From assembly GCF_014198245.1 (NCBI RefSeq), contig NZ_JACIHE010000023.1, positions 1 to 64,000 of the forward strand: a stretch of DNA of 64,000 nucleotides, in the 5' to 3' direction. The notes beneath the pieces were generated by a model. It saw only the letters and a list, made by a program, of their open reading frames with translations, had not been told where the DNA came from and did not search any database. Below are positions 18,856-28,031 of this stretch, one piece after another. Numbering within the stretch: position 1 is the stretch's first letter; each line of letters opens with the position of its first letter. This DNA comes from Bradyrhizobium sp. cir1. Its GTDB lineage: Bacteria > Pseudomonadota > Alphaproteobacteria > Rhizobiales > Xanthobacteraceae. A program made the position numbers and the translations under genes.

Positions 18856-20925
18856 CTACGCCTCGCCGTCCTTCCAGCCGATCTTGTCCTTCAAGAAGCG
18901 GAAGCCGAGCACCTCAAAACCGGCGCGCTCCTTGTTGTCCTTGCCGTAGCCATGGCCACCTGCGGGCGGCTCGTAGAACCAGGCCTCATAGCCCATCGCC
19001 TGGAGCTTTGCCGCCATCTTGCGGGCGTGGCCGGGGTGGACGCGGTCGTCGCGCCGCGTCGTCGCGATCAGGATCGGCGGATAGGCCTGACCGGCTTTCA
19101 CGTTGTGATAGGCGGAGTAGGTCTTCAGCCACTCCCACTCTTCCACCTTGTCAGGATCGCCATATTCCGCGATCCAGCTCGCGCCCGCGAGCAGCTTTGT
19201 GTAGCGGCGCATGTCGATCAGCGGGATGGTGCAGAACAGCGCGCCGAAACGTTCGGGATAGCGCACCAGCATGTTGGTGATGAGGATGCCGCCGTTCGAT
19301 CCGCCTTGTGCGGCGATGCGCTTGGCGCTCGTCACGCCGCGGCGGACGAGGTCGGCGGCGACGGCCGCGAAATCGTCGTGCGAGAGCTTCTTGCCGGCAA
19401 GCCGGCCGGCATCGTGCCAGCGCGTGCCGAACTCGCCGCCGCCGCGCAAATTCGCCTGCACCGTGGTGCCGCCGCGCTCCAGCCAGAGCTTGCCGAGCGA
19501 GGGATTGTAATACGGCTTCACCGAAGCTCCGAAGCCGCCATAGGCGCTCATATAGACCGGCGCATCGCCGGTCTCCTTTGCGGGGCCGGTCTGCACATAG
19601 GGAATGCGCTCGCCGTCAACAGAGATCGCCTCGTGCTGCGTCACCACGAGGCCGTTGGCGGTGAACGTCTTCGGCGCCTGCTTCAGCACGGTCGGGCTTG
19701 CGACGCCGCGCTCGATCAGCAGCAGCGAAGGCGGCGTGAGCGGGTCCTGCACATTGGCGAGCAGGTCGCCATTGCTTTCGGACGGATGGCGATCGAGCGG
19801 CCAGACGTCGACGACGCCGATCTGCGGCAGGCCGGAAAGCGTCTCGCGGCTCCAGCCGGTGGCGGATGGCGTACAGATCTCGAATTGCGGTTTGAGCTCG
19901 TCGAGGATCGACAGCACCAGCTTTCCTGCGGCCCAGAACAGGCCTTGCAGCGCGCGCCGCGGCGCTGGCTCGAACAAGACCGCAAAATCGCGGCTGCCGG
20001 CGAGGAAGGCGGAGAGCGACATGCCGAGCACGGTGTCGGTGGCATAGGTCCGGCCTTCGACCTGCCAGTCCTTGCGCAGCTTCATCGCGAACCAGTCGCC
20101 ATGCGCCTGCATCCAGATGCCGGTCGGAAGGTCGAGCTTCGTCGTCGTGCCGGCCGCATCGCGCAGCCAGATGGCGTGATTGAAGAAGTCGATCTGGTCG
20201 ACGATCCAGACCCGCGGCTCAGATCCGGTGTCGTCGCTCATGCCGTAGATCATCATGTGATCGGCGGTGGTCTCGATGATCGCCTCTGCGTGGTCGACAG
20301 GCTGGCCGCGCCGCCACAGGCGAACCGTTCGCGCATAGCCCGAGCTCGTCGCCATGCCCTCGCCATGGGCGCTCGACAGCAGCAGCGTGTCGGCATCGAG
20401 CCAGTCGACGCCGCCCTTGGCCTCCGGCAGCGTAAAGCCGTCCGCAACGAAGCTCCTGGTGTCGAGGTCGAACTCGCGCAGGGTGACGGCGTCGCTGCCG
20501 CCGCGTGACAGGCTCAGAATGGTGCGCGAGCTGCCCGGCATCGTGGCGATCTGGCTCAGCAGCCAGTCCTCGCCTTCCTTTGCCGCGAGCTGGTCGATGT
20601 CCAGCATGGTCTCCCACGCCGGATCGGGTTTGCGAAACTCCGCGAGTGTGGTCCGCCGCCACAGGCCGCGCGGGTTGGCGGCGTCTTTCCAGAGATTATG
20701 CAGGTCGGTGCCGCGGCGGCTGATATAGGGAATGTTGTCGGGACGATCGTAGATTCCAGCGAGAATGTCGCGGTCGCGTTCGAACACTGCCCCGCCGAAC
20801 GCCTGGAGCGTCAGGCTGTTCTGCCGCTCCACGAAATCGAGCGCCTGCCTGCCCTCGATCTCCTCCAGCCACAGCCAGGGATCGTCGTCGGGAGCGCTGA
20901 GCGTGGGCCGGTCGTCGACGGACAT
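18856..20925 (-). CDS. Prolyl oligopeptidase family serine peptidase (S9)
   Basis: A 689-residue S9A-type peptidase. The N-terminal beta-propeller covers roughly residues 1-430 with DPWLWLEEIEG near the start (usual in prolyl oligopeptidases). The C-terminal alpha/beta hydrolase domain has the nucleophile loop GGSNGG (Ser about 543), the acid in RRDDRVHPGHA (Asp about 627) and the base in AGGHGYG (His about 658). No signal peptide, so it is cytoplasmic. The ATG at 20925 was chosen; longer starts add a sequence with no conservation pattern. The enzymes cleave short proline-containing peptides. It is a single gene, with a repeat between its end and the DUF938 gene. Confidence 0.92.
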   Translation of the reverse strand: MSVDDRPTLSAPDDDPWLWLEEIEGRQALDFVERQNSLTLQAFGGAVFERDRDILAGIYDRPDNIPYISRRGTDLHNLWKDAANPRGLWRRTTLAEFRKPDPAWETMLDIDQLAAKEGEDWLLSQIATMPGSSRTILSLSRGGSDAVTLREFDLDTRSFVADGFTLPEAKGGVDWLDADTLLLSSAHGEGMATSSGYARTVRLWRRGQPVDHAEAIIETTADHMMIYGMSDDTGSEPRVWIVDQIDFFNHAIWLRDAAGTTTKLDLPTGIWMQAHGDWFAMKLRKDWQVEGRTYATDTVLGMSLSAFLAGSRDFAVLFEPAPRRALQGLFWAAGKLVLSILDELKPQFEICTPSATGWSRETLSGLPQIGVVDVWPLDRHPSESNGDLLANVQDPLTPPSLLLIERGVASPTVLKQAPKTFTANGLVVTQHEAISVDGERIPYVQTGPAKETGDAPVYMSAYGGFGASVKPYYNPSLGKLWLERGGTTVQANLRGGGEFGTRWHDAGRLAGKKLSHDDFAAVAADLVRRGVTSAKRIAAQGGSNGGILITNMLVRYPERFGALFCTIPLIDMRRYTKLLAGASWIAEYGDPDKVEEWEWLKTYSAYHNVKAGQAYPPILIATTRRDDRVHPGHARKMAAKLQAMGYEAWFYEPPAGGHGYGKDNKERAGFEVLGFRFLKDKIGWKDGEA

Positions 20926-21132
20926 GAACGAAACTCCCAAGAAATGGCGGCGGATAGGATTTGATCGAGCGCAAGCCGTCAAGGGCGCGCTCCGCTATCA
21001 TCGCAGCAATTGCGTCAGAGGCATGGCCTGCGTCCGTTTGCGCCGGTTGTCCGTCCTTCCGCGCCCCTCCATAGTGCCGGGAATCAACAGGCCCCTTGAA
21101 AGCCTAAAAAGCCCCTTGGGGCGGAAGTGCCG

Positions 21133-22380
21133 ATGCTGGACGTAACTGCTGTCAATGAGATCGCCGACGATGCCCGCGTGCGTGCCAATGTGGTGCGCCT
21201 TGCCGCCGCGCAGGCGCTGACCGGCGCCAATTCGGCTGTCATTTTCGCCACCGGAGCGATCGTCGGTGCCACGCTCGCGCCGGATATGTCGTTCGCGACC
21301 GTGCCGATCTCGATGTATGTGGTGGGGCTCGCTGCCGGCACGCTGCCGACCGGCGCGATCTCGCGCCGCTTCGGCCGCCGCGCGGCCTTCATCACCGGCA
21401 CGGGTCTCGGTACGCTCACCGGCTTGCTCGGCTCGTTCGCGATCCTGCACGGCTCGTTCGCGCTGTTTTGTCTGGCGACCTTCCTCGGCGGCCTCTACGG
21501 CGCGGTGGCGCAGTCCTATCGTTTCGCCGCCGCCGATGGCGCCAGCGCAGCCTACCGGCCCAAGGCGGTGTCCTGGGTGATGGCCGGCGGCGTGTTCGCA
21601 GGCGTGCTCGGTCCGCAGCTCGTGCAATGGACCATGGATGTCTGGCAGCCTTATCTGTTTGCCTTCAGCTTCCTGGTGCAGGCCGCAGTCGCGCTGGTCG
21701 CGATGGGCATCGTCGCCGGCGTCGACATGCCGAGGCCCGCGCCGGCCGATCTGCATGGCGGCCGGCCGCTGCTCACCATCGTGACCCAGCCGCGCTTCAT
21801 CGCAGCGGCGCTGTGCGGCGTCATCGCCTATCCCATGATGAACCTGGTGATGACCTCGGCGCCGCTTGCCATGAAGCTGTGCGGCCTGTCCGTGTCGGAT
21901 TCCAATTTCGGCCTGCAATGGCACATCGTCGCCATGTATGGGCCGAGCTTCTTCACGGGCACGCTGATCGCCCGCTTCGGCGCCCCGAAGATCGTCGCCG
22001 CCGGATTGCTGCTGGAAGCCGGCGCCGCCACCATCGGTCTGTCCGGCCTCACGGCGATGCACTTCTGGGCCACGCTGATGGTGCTCGGCGTCGGCTGGAA
22101 TTTCTCCTTCATCGGCGCCTCCGCGCTGGTGCTGGAGACGCACCGCCCGCAGGAGCGCAACAAGGTACAGGCCTTCAATGATTTCCTGGTGTTCGGCATG
22201 ATGGCGATCGGCTCGTTCTCTTCGGGCCAGCTGCTCGCCAATTACGGCTGGTCCGCGGTGAACATGGTGGTGTATCCGCCGGTCGTGCTCGGCCTTGCCG
22301 TGCTGTCCCTGGTCTCCTGGGCCCGCCGTCGCAAGGCTCGGCTCGAGGCGGCCATGGGCGAGTTCCCGGACGGGATCTGA
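21133..22380 (+). CDS. MFS transporter
   Basis: A 415-residue major facilitator with about twelve membrane segments. Motif A is seen in ISRRFGRRAAF after the second helix. The N-terminus MLDVTAVNEIADDARVRANVVRLAAAQAL is cytoplasmic. An in-frame GTG lies six bases upstream (21127) and cannot be excluded; GGGGCGGAAG at 21118-21127 fits the ATG better. No neighbouring enzyme suggests a substrate. It is divergent from the prolyl oligopeptidase gene with about 200 bases between. Confidence 0.83.
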   Translation: MLDVTAVNEIADDARVRANVVRLAAAQALTGANSAVIFATGAIVGATLAPDMSFATVPISMYVVGLAAGTLPTGAISRRFGRRAAFITGTGLGTLTGLLGSFAILHGSFALFCLATFLGGLYGAVAQSYRFAAADGASAAYRPKAVSWVMAGGVFAGVLGPQLVQWTMDVWQPYLFAFSFLVQAAVALVAMGIVAGVDMPRPAPADLHGGRPLLTIVTQPRFIAAALCGVIAYPMMNLVMTSAPLAMKLCGLSVSDSNFGLQWHIVAMYGPSFFTGTLIARFGAPKIVAAGLLLEAGAATIGLSGLTAMHFWATLMVLGVGWNFSFIGASALVLETHRPQERNKVQAFNDFLVFGMMAIGSFSSGQLLANYGWSAVNMVVYPPVVLGLAVLSLVSWARRRKARLEAAMGEFPDGI

Positions 22381-22458
22381 ATTGGCGGGAGGCTGTCAGC
22401 AGCATTGATGCTTCGATCCAGCTCGAAGTGATTTTCGAGGCTGGCGTTGTTACATGAT

Positions 22459-22479
22459 GCCCGTCATCAACAGACGGGC
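22459..22479. other. Short hairpin in the 5' region of an MFS gene
   Basis: GCCCGTC and GACGGGC form a perfect seven-base stem with a seven-base loop, 43 bases upstream of the ATG at 22522. No T-tract follows on either strand. It could be a weak terminator of the preceding MFS gene or a 5'-leader structure. Confidence 0.4.
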
Positions 22480-22521
22480 GTGACGCACACGGCGCTCGCG
22501 GGGGAACCAAGGAAAGCGCGA

Positions 22522-23760
22522 ATGCTCGACAATCCCCGCCATACGGTCGCAAACGAAGAATCCTCGCTCCGCTACGAAGGCTGGCGCATCGTCGCGGTCT
22601 GCTTCCTGCTCGCGACCTTCGGCTGGGGGCTCGGCTTCTACGGCCAGAGCGTCTATGTCGCCGAACTGCAGCGCGCGCGGGGCTGGCCGGCCTCGCTGAT
22701 CTCCTCCGGCACGACGTTCTTCTACCTGTTCGGTGCGCTGCTGGTCGTCTTCGTCGGCGAAGCCGTGCGAAAGTATGGTCCGCGCCTCAGCCTGATCGCC
22801 GGCACGCTGGCGATGGCGACTGCTGCGGTCGCGATCGGCGCGGTGCGCGAGCCCTGGCAGCTCTATCTCGCCGACGCCGTGCTCGCCTTCGGCTGGGCCG
22901 GCACCAGTCTCGCCATGATCACCAACACGATCAGCCTGTGGTTCGATCAGAGGCGCGGTATGGCGATCAGCCTCGCGCTAAATGGCGCGAGCTTCGGCGG
23001 CATCGTCGGCGTGCCGCTGCTGGTGACGCTGATCGGCCAGGTCGGTTTCGCCAGTGCGATGTACGCCGCCGCCGGTGCCATGCTGGTGCTGCTCGTGCCG
23101 GTGATCCTGCTTCTCGTCGGCCGCCCGCCCGATCTTCACGGCTGGCATGCGGCGGCGAAGGCAAAACCGCAATCGTCGACAGAGATCCGCGCCTGGGCGC
23201 TGCGCGACGTCGGCTTCCTCACGGTGACGATCGCATTCTCGCTGGTGCTGTTCGCCCAGGTCGGCTTCATCGTGCACCTGATCTCGTTCCTCGATCCCGT
23301 GATCGGTCGCGAGCGCGCCGCGGTGGCGGTCGCGGTGTTGACCGCGATGGCGGTGGTCGGCCGCGTGCTGTTCTCGCTGGTGATCGACCGCCTCAACCAG
23401 CGGCTGGCCTCCGCGATCTCGTTCCTCAGTCAGGCTGCCGCGCTTCTGGTCGTCATCAACCTGCACAACGACTATGTGCTGATCGCTGCCTGCGCCGTGT
23501 TCGGCTTCTCGGTCGGCAATCTCATCACGCTGCCGTCGCTGATCGTGCAGCAGGAGTTCGACAGTGCCTCGTTTGGCGTGCTGATCAGCCTCAACACCGC
23601 GATCAACCAGGTGACCTACGCGTTCGGCCCCGGCGTCGTCGGGGCCTTGCGCGATTGGTCCGGCGGCTACACGCTGCCGTTCTATCTCTGCATCGCGCTG
23701 GAGGTGATGGCGGCAGTGTTGATCATGGTGCGGGGGAAGCCGCAGGCGAAGCTCTCGTAG
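22522..23760 (+). CDS. MFS transporter, OFA/MCT-like
   Basis: A 412-residue major facilitator with about twelve segments. The opening segment EGWRIVAVCFLLATFGWGLGFYGQSVYVAELQ and the symmetrical layout with a short central loop (GRPPDLHGWHAA) resemble the OFA/monocarboxylate branch. The ATG at 22522 has AAGGAAAG upstream at 22508-22515. It follows another MFS gene in the same direction by 140 bases containing a small hairpin, so co-transcription is possible. The TAG stop (23758-23760) is directly followed by a family F repeat. The substrate is unknown. Confidence 0.85.
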   Translation: MLDNPRHTVANEESSLRYEGWRIVAVCFLLATFGWGLGFYGQSVYVAELQRARGWPASLISSGTTFFYLFGALLVVFVGEAVRKYGPRLSLIAGTLAMATAAVAIGAVREPWQLYLADAVLAFGWAGTSLAMITNTISLWFDQRRGMAISLALNGASFGGIVGVPLLVTLIGQVGFASAMYAAAGAMLVLLVPVILLLVGRPPDLHGWHAAAKAKPQSSTEIRAWALRDVGFLTVTIAFSLVLFAQVGFIVHLISFLDPVIGRERAAVAVAVLTAMAVVGRVLFSLVIDRLNQRLASAISFLSQAAALLVVINLHNDYVLIAACAVFGFSVGNLITLPSLIVQQEFDSASFGVLISLNTAINQVTYAFGPGVVGALRDWSGGYTLPFYLCIALEVMAAVLIMVRGKPQAKLS

Positions 23761-23844
23761 GGTGGGCAAAGGCGCAAAGCGCCGTGCCCACCAGATTTTT
23801 CGGCGTGCCTCGCGAGATTTGGTGGGCACGCTACGCTTTGCCCA
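23759..23844. repeat. Palindromic repeat family F
   Basis: Left unit GGGTGGGCAAAGGCGCAAAG to CCGTGCCCACC and right unit GGTGGGCACGCTACGCTTTG to CCCAC. It begins inside the stop codon of the MFS gene. A second copy lies at 52915-53005. Confidence 0.82.
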
Positions 23845-23888
23845 CGGCATCCCGCCTGACGCTATCGCGACGGCGCCTCAACATACTC

Positions 23889-23969
23889 CGTCATTGCGAG
23901 CGCAGCGAAGCAATCCAGACTGCCTCCGCGGAAAGATTCTGGATTGCTTCGCTGCGCTCGCAATGACGG
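23889..23969. repeat. Palindromic repeat family C
   Basis: CGTCATTGCGAGCGCAGCGA and CAATCCAGA, a short centre, then TCTGGATTGCTTCGC to CTCGCAATGACG form one long inverted repeat of about 80 bases. Copies are at 28032-28119, 34235-34314 and 61383-61462. Confidence 0.88.
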
Positions 23970-23983
23970 GGAGAGAGCGGAGC

Positions 23984-24478
23984 TCACTCCTCCCGCTGCC
24001 TCAGCAGCGCCTCAACATCCAGCCGCTTCGTGAACATCGCCAGCTTGCCGTCCGGCCCGAACGGCCATTGTTCGCGCGGCTTGTCCCAATACAGCTCCAC
24101 GCCGTTCTCATCGGGATCGCGTAAGTACAGCGCCTCGCTCACGCCGTGATCGCTCGCGCCGTCCAGCGCAATGCCGGCCGAGAGCACCCGGTGCAGCGCA
24201 TCCGCCAGCGCGGGCCGCGTCGGATAGAGGATCGCGGTGTGGAACAGCCCGGTCGTGCCCGGTGGTGGTGGTGAGCCGCCCTTGCTCTCCCAGGTGTTGA
24301 GCCCGATGTGGTGATGATAGCCGCCGGCCGAGATGAAGGCCGCGCCCGAGCCCATCCGCTGCATCAGCTCGAAGCCGAGCACGCCGCAATAGAAGCCGAG
24401 CGCGCGATCGAGATCGGCGACCTTGAGGTGGACGTGGCCGATCCTGGTGCCGGCGGCGACGGCTTGGCTTTGCGACAT
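23984..24478 (-). CDS. VOC family protein, catechol 2,3-dioxygenase-like
   Basis: A 164-residue vicinal-oxygen-chelate protein with two beta-alpha-beta modules. GHVHLKVADLDRALGFYCGVLGFEL at residues 14-38 is the standard entry of the fold (His15 or His17 as first metal ligand). HHHIGLNTWES, GLFHTAILYP and the final ligand in DENGVELYWD follow. The closest recognisable relatives are CatE-like extradiol-type proteins, but many of these are not dioxygenases. It is a single gene bounded by a family C repeat. The substrate is not evident. Confidence 0.8.
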   Translation of the reverse strand: MSQSQAVAAGTRIGHVHLKVADLDRALGFYCGVLGFELMQRMGSGAAFISAGGYHHHIGLNTWESKGGSPPPPGTTGLFHTAILYPTRPALADALHRVLSAGIALDGASDHGVSEALYLRDPDENGVELYWDKPREQWPFGPDGKLAMFTKRLDVEALLRQREE

Positions 24479-24568
24479 GGGAATGCTCCGTTGAAAACGT
24501 CCACATGGGGTGGGCGCCGGGACAGCGCTATGGGCCGATCCCGAAACCCATCGTTTCCGAACGGGAAA

Positions 24569-25114
24569 CTAAGTCAGCTCCGACACCTCGCCCTCGGGCA
24601 GGCCGAACTCGAACGTGTTCAGCGTCATCGACACCAGCGTGTAATAGCCGCACAGCCCGATCACCTCGACGACGCCGCGTTCGCTGAGCAGCTTCACCGC
24701 CTCCTCATAGAGCCCCTTCTCGACGCCGTGTCCCTCATGCAGCGACTTCGCGACGTCGTAGATCATCTTCCCCTTGGGATCGTCGAACTCAGGTGTACGC
24801 CGGTCGCGGATCGCGTCGATGATCTCAGGCTTCATGCCGCCGGCGAGCGCCAGGCGCTTGTGCGCATACCATTCGTAATGCGCGGTCCAGTGCCGCGCCG
24901 TCACCAGGATCGCGATCTCCGAGAGCTTTGCGGGAAATATCGTGTCGAAGCGCAGCACCTCGCCGAGCCGCGTCGCATGGCGCGCCATCTCCGGGCTGCT
25001 CAGCCAGGCCATCATCGGCGCCGGCGGCTTGCCGCGCTTGCCGGCAATCGACTCGTCATAGGTCTGCCGCTGGCTCTCGTTCATTTCGCCAGGCGAAAGA
25101 AGTTTCAGGCGCAT
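24569..25114 (-). CDS. Carboxymuconolactone decarboxylase / AhpD-like protein
   Basis: A 181-residue helical protein of the CMD/AhpD superfamily. The ATG at 25114 has GAGGAAAC six bases before it; the open frame extends much further upstream but is antisense to the acyl-CoA dehydrogenase gene. The core EIAILVTARHWTAHYEWYAHKRLALAGG is the CMD helix, with tyrosine and histidine where AhpD peroxidase has its CxxC, so a thiol peroxidase role is unlikely. The gene is divergent from an acyl-CoA dehydrogenase with about 140 bases between. Its role is unknown. Confidence 0.8.
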   Translation of the reverse strand: MRLKLLSPGEMNESQRQTYDESIAGKRGKPPAPMMAWLSSPEMARHATRLGEVLRFDTIFPAKLSEIAILVTARHWTAHYEWYAHKRLALAGGMKPEIIDAIRDRRTPEFDDPKGKMIYDVAKSLHEGHGVEKGLYEEAVKLLSERGVVEVIGLCGYYTLVSMTLNTFEFGLPEGEVSELT

Positions 25115-25252
25115 TGTCGTTTCCTCTTTGTCTTCAAGCACCGTCGTGACAGCGACTATAACCGAATGCGGCTCGCGGAAGTGGTTGAATTCCGCAGGAG
25201 CTTGGCCCAGAGTCGCCGCCAACAAGTCGATTTTGATTGATGGAAACGACCA

Positions 25253-26467
25253 ATGACTGACTCTAGAACCAGCGATCTTGAAACCGCCGATCTCGAAACA
25301 TTCCGCAACGAGACACGCGCCTGGCTGGAAGCCAACTGCCCGCTGGAGATGCGCAAGCCCGCAACGTCGGATGCCGACGTGTTCTGGGGCGGGCGCAACG
25401 CAAAATTCTCCTCCGAGCCGCAGCGCATCTGGTTCGAGCGCATGCGCGACAAGGGCTGGACCGTGCCGGATTGGCCGAAGGAGTATGGCGGCGGGGGCCT
25501 CAGCGCCGCCGAGCACAAGGTGCTGCGCGCGGAGATGGCGAAGATCGGCGCGCGTCCGCCGCTGTCGAGCTTCGGCATCTGGATGCTCGGGCCCGCGCTC
25601 TTGAAATACGGCAACGACGCCCAGAAGAAGGAGCACCTGCCGAAGATCGCCGCGGGCGAGATCCGCTGGTGCCAGGGCTATTCCGAGCCGAACGCCGGCT
25701 CCGATCTCGCTTCGCTGCAGACCCGCGCCGAGAGCGACGGTGACGATTTCGTCATCACCGGCCAGAAGATCTGGACGTCCTACGCCAATTACGCCGACTG
25801 GATCTTCTGCCTCGTCCGCACCGATCCCGCCGCCAAGAAGCACGACGGCATCAGCTTCATCCTGTTCGACATGACATCGAAGGGCGTCTCGACCAAGCCG
25901 ATCCTGCTGATCTCCGGCTACTCGCCGTTCTGCGAGACCTTCTTCGACGGCGTGCGCGTGCCGAAGTCGCATGTGGTCGGCACCGTCAACCGCGGCTGGG
26001 ACGTCGCAAAGTATCTGCTGCAGCACGAGCGCGCGATGATCTCAGGCATGGGCGAACGCGGCGTCGGCCGTCCGCTCGGCCAGATCGCGGCAGATTCCGT
26101 CGGCTCCGATGCGCTGGGGCGGCTCGATGATGCGATGCTGCGCGGTCAGATCGCAAGCTTCGACGTGGACGAGGCCGCGCTTGCGGCCTGCGCCGAGCGT
26201 GCGGTCGATCTCGCCAAGGCGGGGCAGGCGCATCCGGCGTTCTCGTCGGCGATGAAATATTACGGCACCGAGCTCAACAAGCGCCGCTACGAGATCCTGA
26301 TGTCGGCCGGCGGCGTCGATGCGCTGGAATGGGAGAGCGAGCGCTCGAAGCAAGGAGCGCGCCCGCGCGCCTGGCTGCGCACCAAGGCCAATTCGATCGA
26401 GGGCGGCACGTCCGAGGTGATGCTCGGCATCGTCGCCAAGCGCATCCTGGATCTGCCGGGAGCGTGA
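25253..26467 (+). CDS. Acyl-CoA dehydrogenase, subunit with intact flavin motif
   Basis: A 404-residue acyl-CoA dehydrogenase, which forms the alpha-beta double bond of acyl-CoA thioesters using FAD. The middle beta domain has WCQGYSEPNAGSDLAS (the flavin and substrate segment, near residues 141-156) and ITGQKIWTSYANYADW. The C-terminal helices end with KANSIEGGTSEVMLGIVAKRILDLPGA. Length and layout match partners of heterotetrameric dehydrogenases known from sterol and long-chain breakdown in actinobacteria, in which two different subunits are encoded side by side. The second one follows at 26622. Substrate unknown. Confidence 0.9.
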   Translation: MTDSRTSDLETADLETFRNETRAWLEANCPLEMRKPATSDADVFWGGRNAKFSSEPQRIWFERMRDKGWTVPDWPKEYGGGGLSAAEHKVLRAEMAKIGARPPLSSFGIWMLGPALLKYGNDAQKKEHLPKIAAGEIRWCQGYSEPNAGSDLASLQTRAESDGDDFVITGQKIWTSYANYADWIFCLVRTDPAAKKHDGISFILFDMTSKGVSTKPILLISGYSPFCETFFDGVRVPKSHVVGTVNRGWDVAKYLLQHERAMISGMGERGVGRPLGQIAADSVGSDALGRLDDAMLRGQIASFDVDEAALAACAERAVDLAKAGQAHPAFSSAMKYYGTELNKRRYEILMSAGGVDALEWESERSKQGARPRAWLRTKANSIEGGTSEVMLGIVAKRILDLPGA

Positions 26468-26484
26468 GCCACGCACTCACCACC

Positions 26485-26588
26485 CGTCATTCCGGGGCGC
26501 GCGTAGCGCGAGCCCGGAATCCATCTCACCGCGGAAATGCCGCCTGATGGATTCCGGGCCTGACCCTTCGGGTCATCCCGGAATGACG
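26485..26588. repeat. Palindromic repeat family D between two dehydrogenase genes
   Basis: Left unit CGTCATTCCGGGGCGCG to GAGCCCGGAATCCAT and right unit GATGGATTCCGGGCC to CATCCCGGAATGACG. Copies are at 44069-44174 and 57549-57654. It lies inside what is otherwise a likely two-gene operon. Confidence 0.87.
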
Positions 26589-26621
26589 AACCAAGATAGA
26601 TTTCGAATCGGAAAGACACAC

Positions 26622-27761
26622 ATGGCCCTCGTCCTCACCGAAGAACAATCGATGCTCCGCGACAGCGCGCGCGGGCTGATCAGCGACAAGGCGCCGGTGT
26701 CGCACCTGCGCCATCTGCGCGACTCCAAGGATCCCACCGGCTTCTCCAAGGAGTTTTGGCAGTCCTTCGCCGAGATGGGCTTTGCCGGCCTCTTGGTGCC
26801 GGAAGAGTTCGGCGGCAGCGGCCTCGGCTATGTCGAGGCCGGCGTCGTCATGGAGGAGATCGGCCGCACCTTGATGCCGTCGCCGTTCCTCGCCACCAGC
26901 GTGGTCGCGGCCTCGGCGCTGAACCGTGGCGGCAATGCCGCGCAGAAGTCGGAATATCTGCCGAAGATCGCGAGCGGCTCGCTGCTTGCGACGCTCGCGA
27001 TCGACGAGGGCGCAAAACATCGCCCGCTGCAGACCAGCCTGCAGGCCTTACGCGCCGGCAACGGCTTCAAGCTTTCCGGTGCCAAGGCACTGGTGGTCGA
27101 CGGCCACGTCGCCGACCTCTTCATCGTCGCCGCGCGCACCGCGGGCTCGGCCGGCGAGCGTGACGGCTTGACCCTGTTCCTGGTGAACCCCAAGGCCAAG
27201 GGCGTTGCGATCGAGCGCACCATCATGGTCGATGCGCACAATGCGGCGCGGATCGAATTCGCAAATGTCGAGGTTACCGCCGACAGCGTGCTCGGCGAGG
27301 TCGATCAGGCAGCAAGCCTGCTCGATGGTGTGCTCGATATCGGCGGCGGCGCCGTGGCTGCCGAGATGGTCGGCCTCAGCGACGAGGTGTTTGGCCGCAC
27401 CGTCGAGTATCTCAAGAGCAGAAAGCAGTTCGGCAAGCTGATCGGCGAATTCCAGGCGCTGCAGCACCGCGCCGCCGAGCTCTATGTCGACATCGAGATC
27501 ACGCGCGCCGCGGTGATGAAGGCTCTGCAGGCGCTGGATGCCGACGTCGTCAAGGCGGCCTCAGCCGTGGCCGTGGCGAAAGCCCGCGCCGGCACCACCG
27601 CCACGCGCGCGGTGCAGGAAGGCGTGCAGATGCATGGCGGCATGGGTATGACCGACCAGTTCGACATCGGCTTCTTCATGAAGCGCGCAAGGGTGTGCGA
27701 GGAGCTGTTCGGCGACGCCAACTACCACACCGAGCAGCTGGCGCGGGCGCGGGGGTATTGA
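26622..27761 (+). CDS. Acyl-CoA dehydrogenase-like partner subunit
   Basis: A 379-residue protein with the three acyl-CoA dehydrogenase domains. The ATG at 26622 starts MALVLTEEQSMLRDSARGLI, a normal family beginning; an upstream frame reads through the repeat. In place of the usual TEP..GSD segment it has TLAIDEGAKHRPLQT, so the flavin/substrate loop is degenerate. The C-terminal GVQMHGGMGMTDQFDIGFFMKRA is retained. This fits the non-catalytic or complementary subunit of an alpha2beta2 enzyme with the product of 25253-26467. The subunit pairing is inferred. Confidence 0.85.
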   Translation: MALVLTEEQSMLRDSARGLISDKAPVSHLRHLRDSKDPTGFSKEFWQSFAEMGFAGLLVPEEFGGSGLGYVEAGVVMEEIGRTLMPSPFLATSVVAASALNRGGNAAQKSEYLPKIASGSLLATLAIDEGAKHRPLQTSLQALRAGNGFKLSGAKALVVDGHVADLFIVAARTAGSAGERDGLTLFLVNPKAKGVAIERTIMVDAHNAARIEFANVEVTADSVLGEVDQAASLLDGVLDIGGGAVAAEMVGLSDEVFGRTVEYLKSRKQFGKLIGEFQALQHRAAELYVDIEITRAAVMKALQALDADVVKAASAVAVAKARAGTTATRAVQEGVQMHGGMGMTDQFDIGFFMKRARVCEELFGDANYHTEQLARARGY

Positions 27762-27798
27762 CCTCGGGCTGAAGGGAGTCGCACGCCTCACACACGGT

Positions 27799-27898
27799 GT
27801 CATCGCCCGCGAAGGCGGGCGATCCAGTACGCCGCGGCCCCTCCGTATACGACTGACGTCTCGGAATACTGGATCGCCCGGTCAAGCGGGCGATGACA
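27799..27898. repeat. Palindromic repeat family E
   Basis: Left arm TCATCGCCCGCGAAGGCGGG and right arm TACTGGATCGCCCGGTCAAG with CGGGCGATGACA. It is the first of three different palindromic families packed into 27799-28119. Confidence 0.83.
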
Positions 27899-27917
27899 GT
27901 GGAGAGTGTGGAGAGAT

Positions 27918-27998
27918 CGTAGCCCGGATGAGCGAAGCGACATCCGGGAATACCGCGGGCGGTGGTCCCGCATATCGCTTCGCTCATGCGGGCTACGG
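27918..27998. repeat. Palindromic repeat family G
   Basis: CGTAGCCCGGATGAGCGAAG and CATCCGGG on the left; CGCTTCGCTCATGCGGGCTACG on the right (read in two parts, CGCTTCGCTCATGC and GGGCTACG). The only copy in this window. It lies between family E and family C elements. Confidence 0.8.
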
Positions 27999-28031
27999 CA
28001 TCGAGTGAGTCGAAACCGCCTGCCCCAAGCT

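Noticed and set aside
18952..20508. 518-codon open frame on the plus strand
   Set aside because: Antisense to the prolyl oligopeptidase gene, with no recognisable protein features.
24569..26026. N-terminal extension of the carboxymuconolactone-decarboxylase-like gene to 485 codons
   Set aside because: The extra 304 codons are antisense to the acyl-CoA dehydrogenase; the ATG at 25114 has a good ribosome binding site and family-like start.
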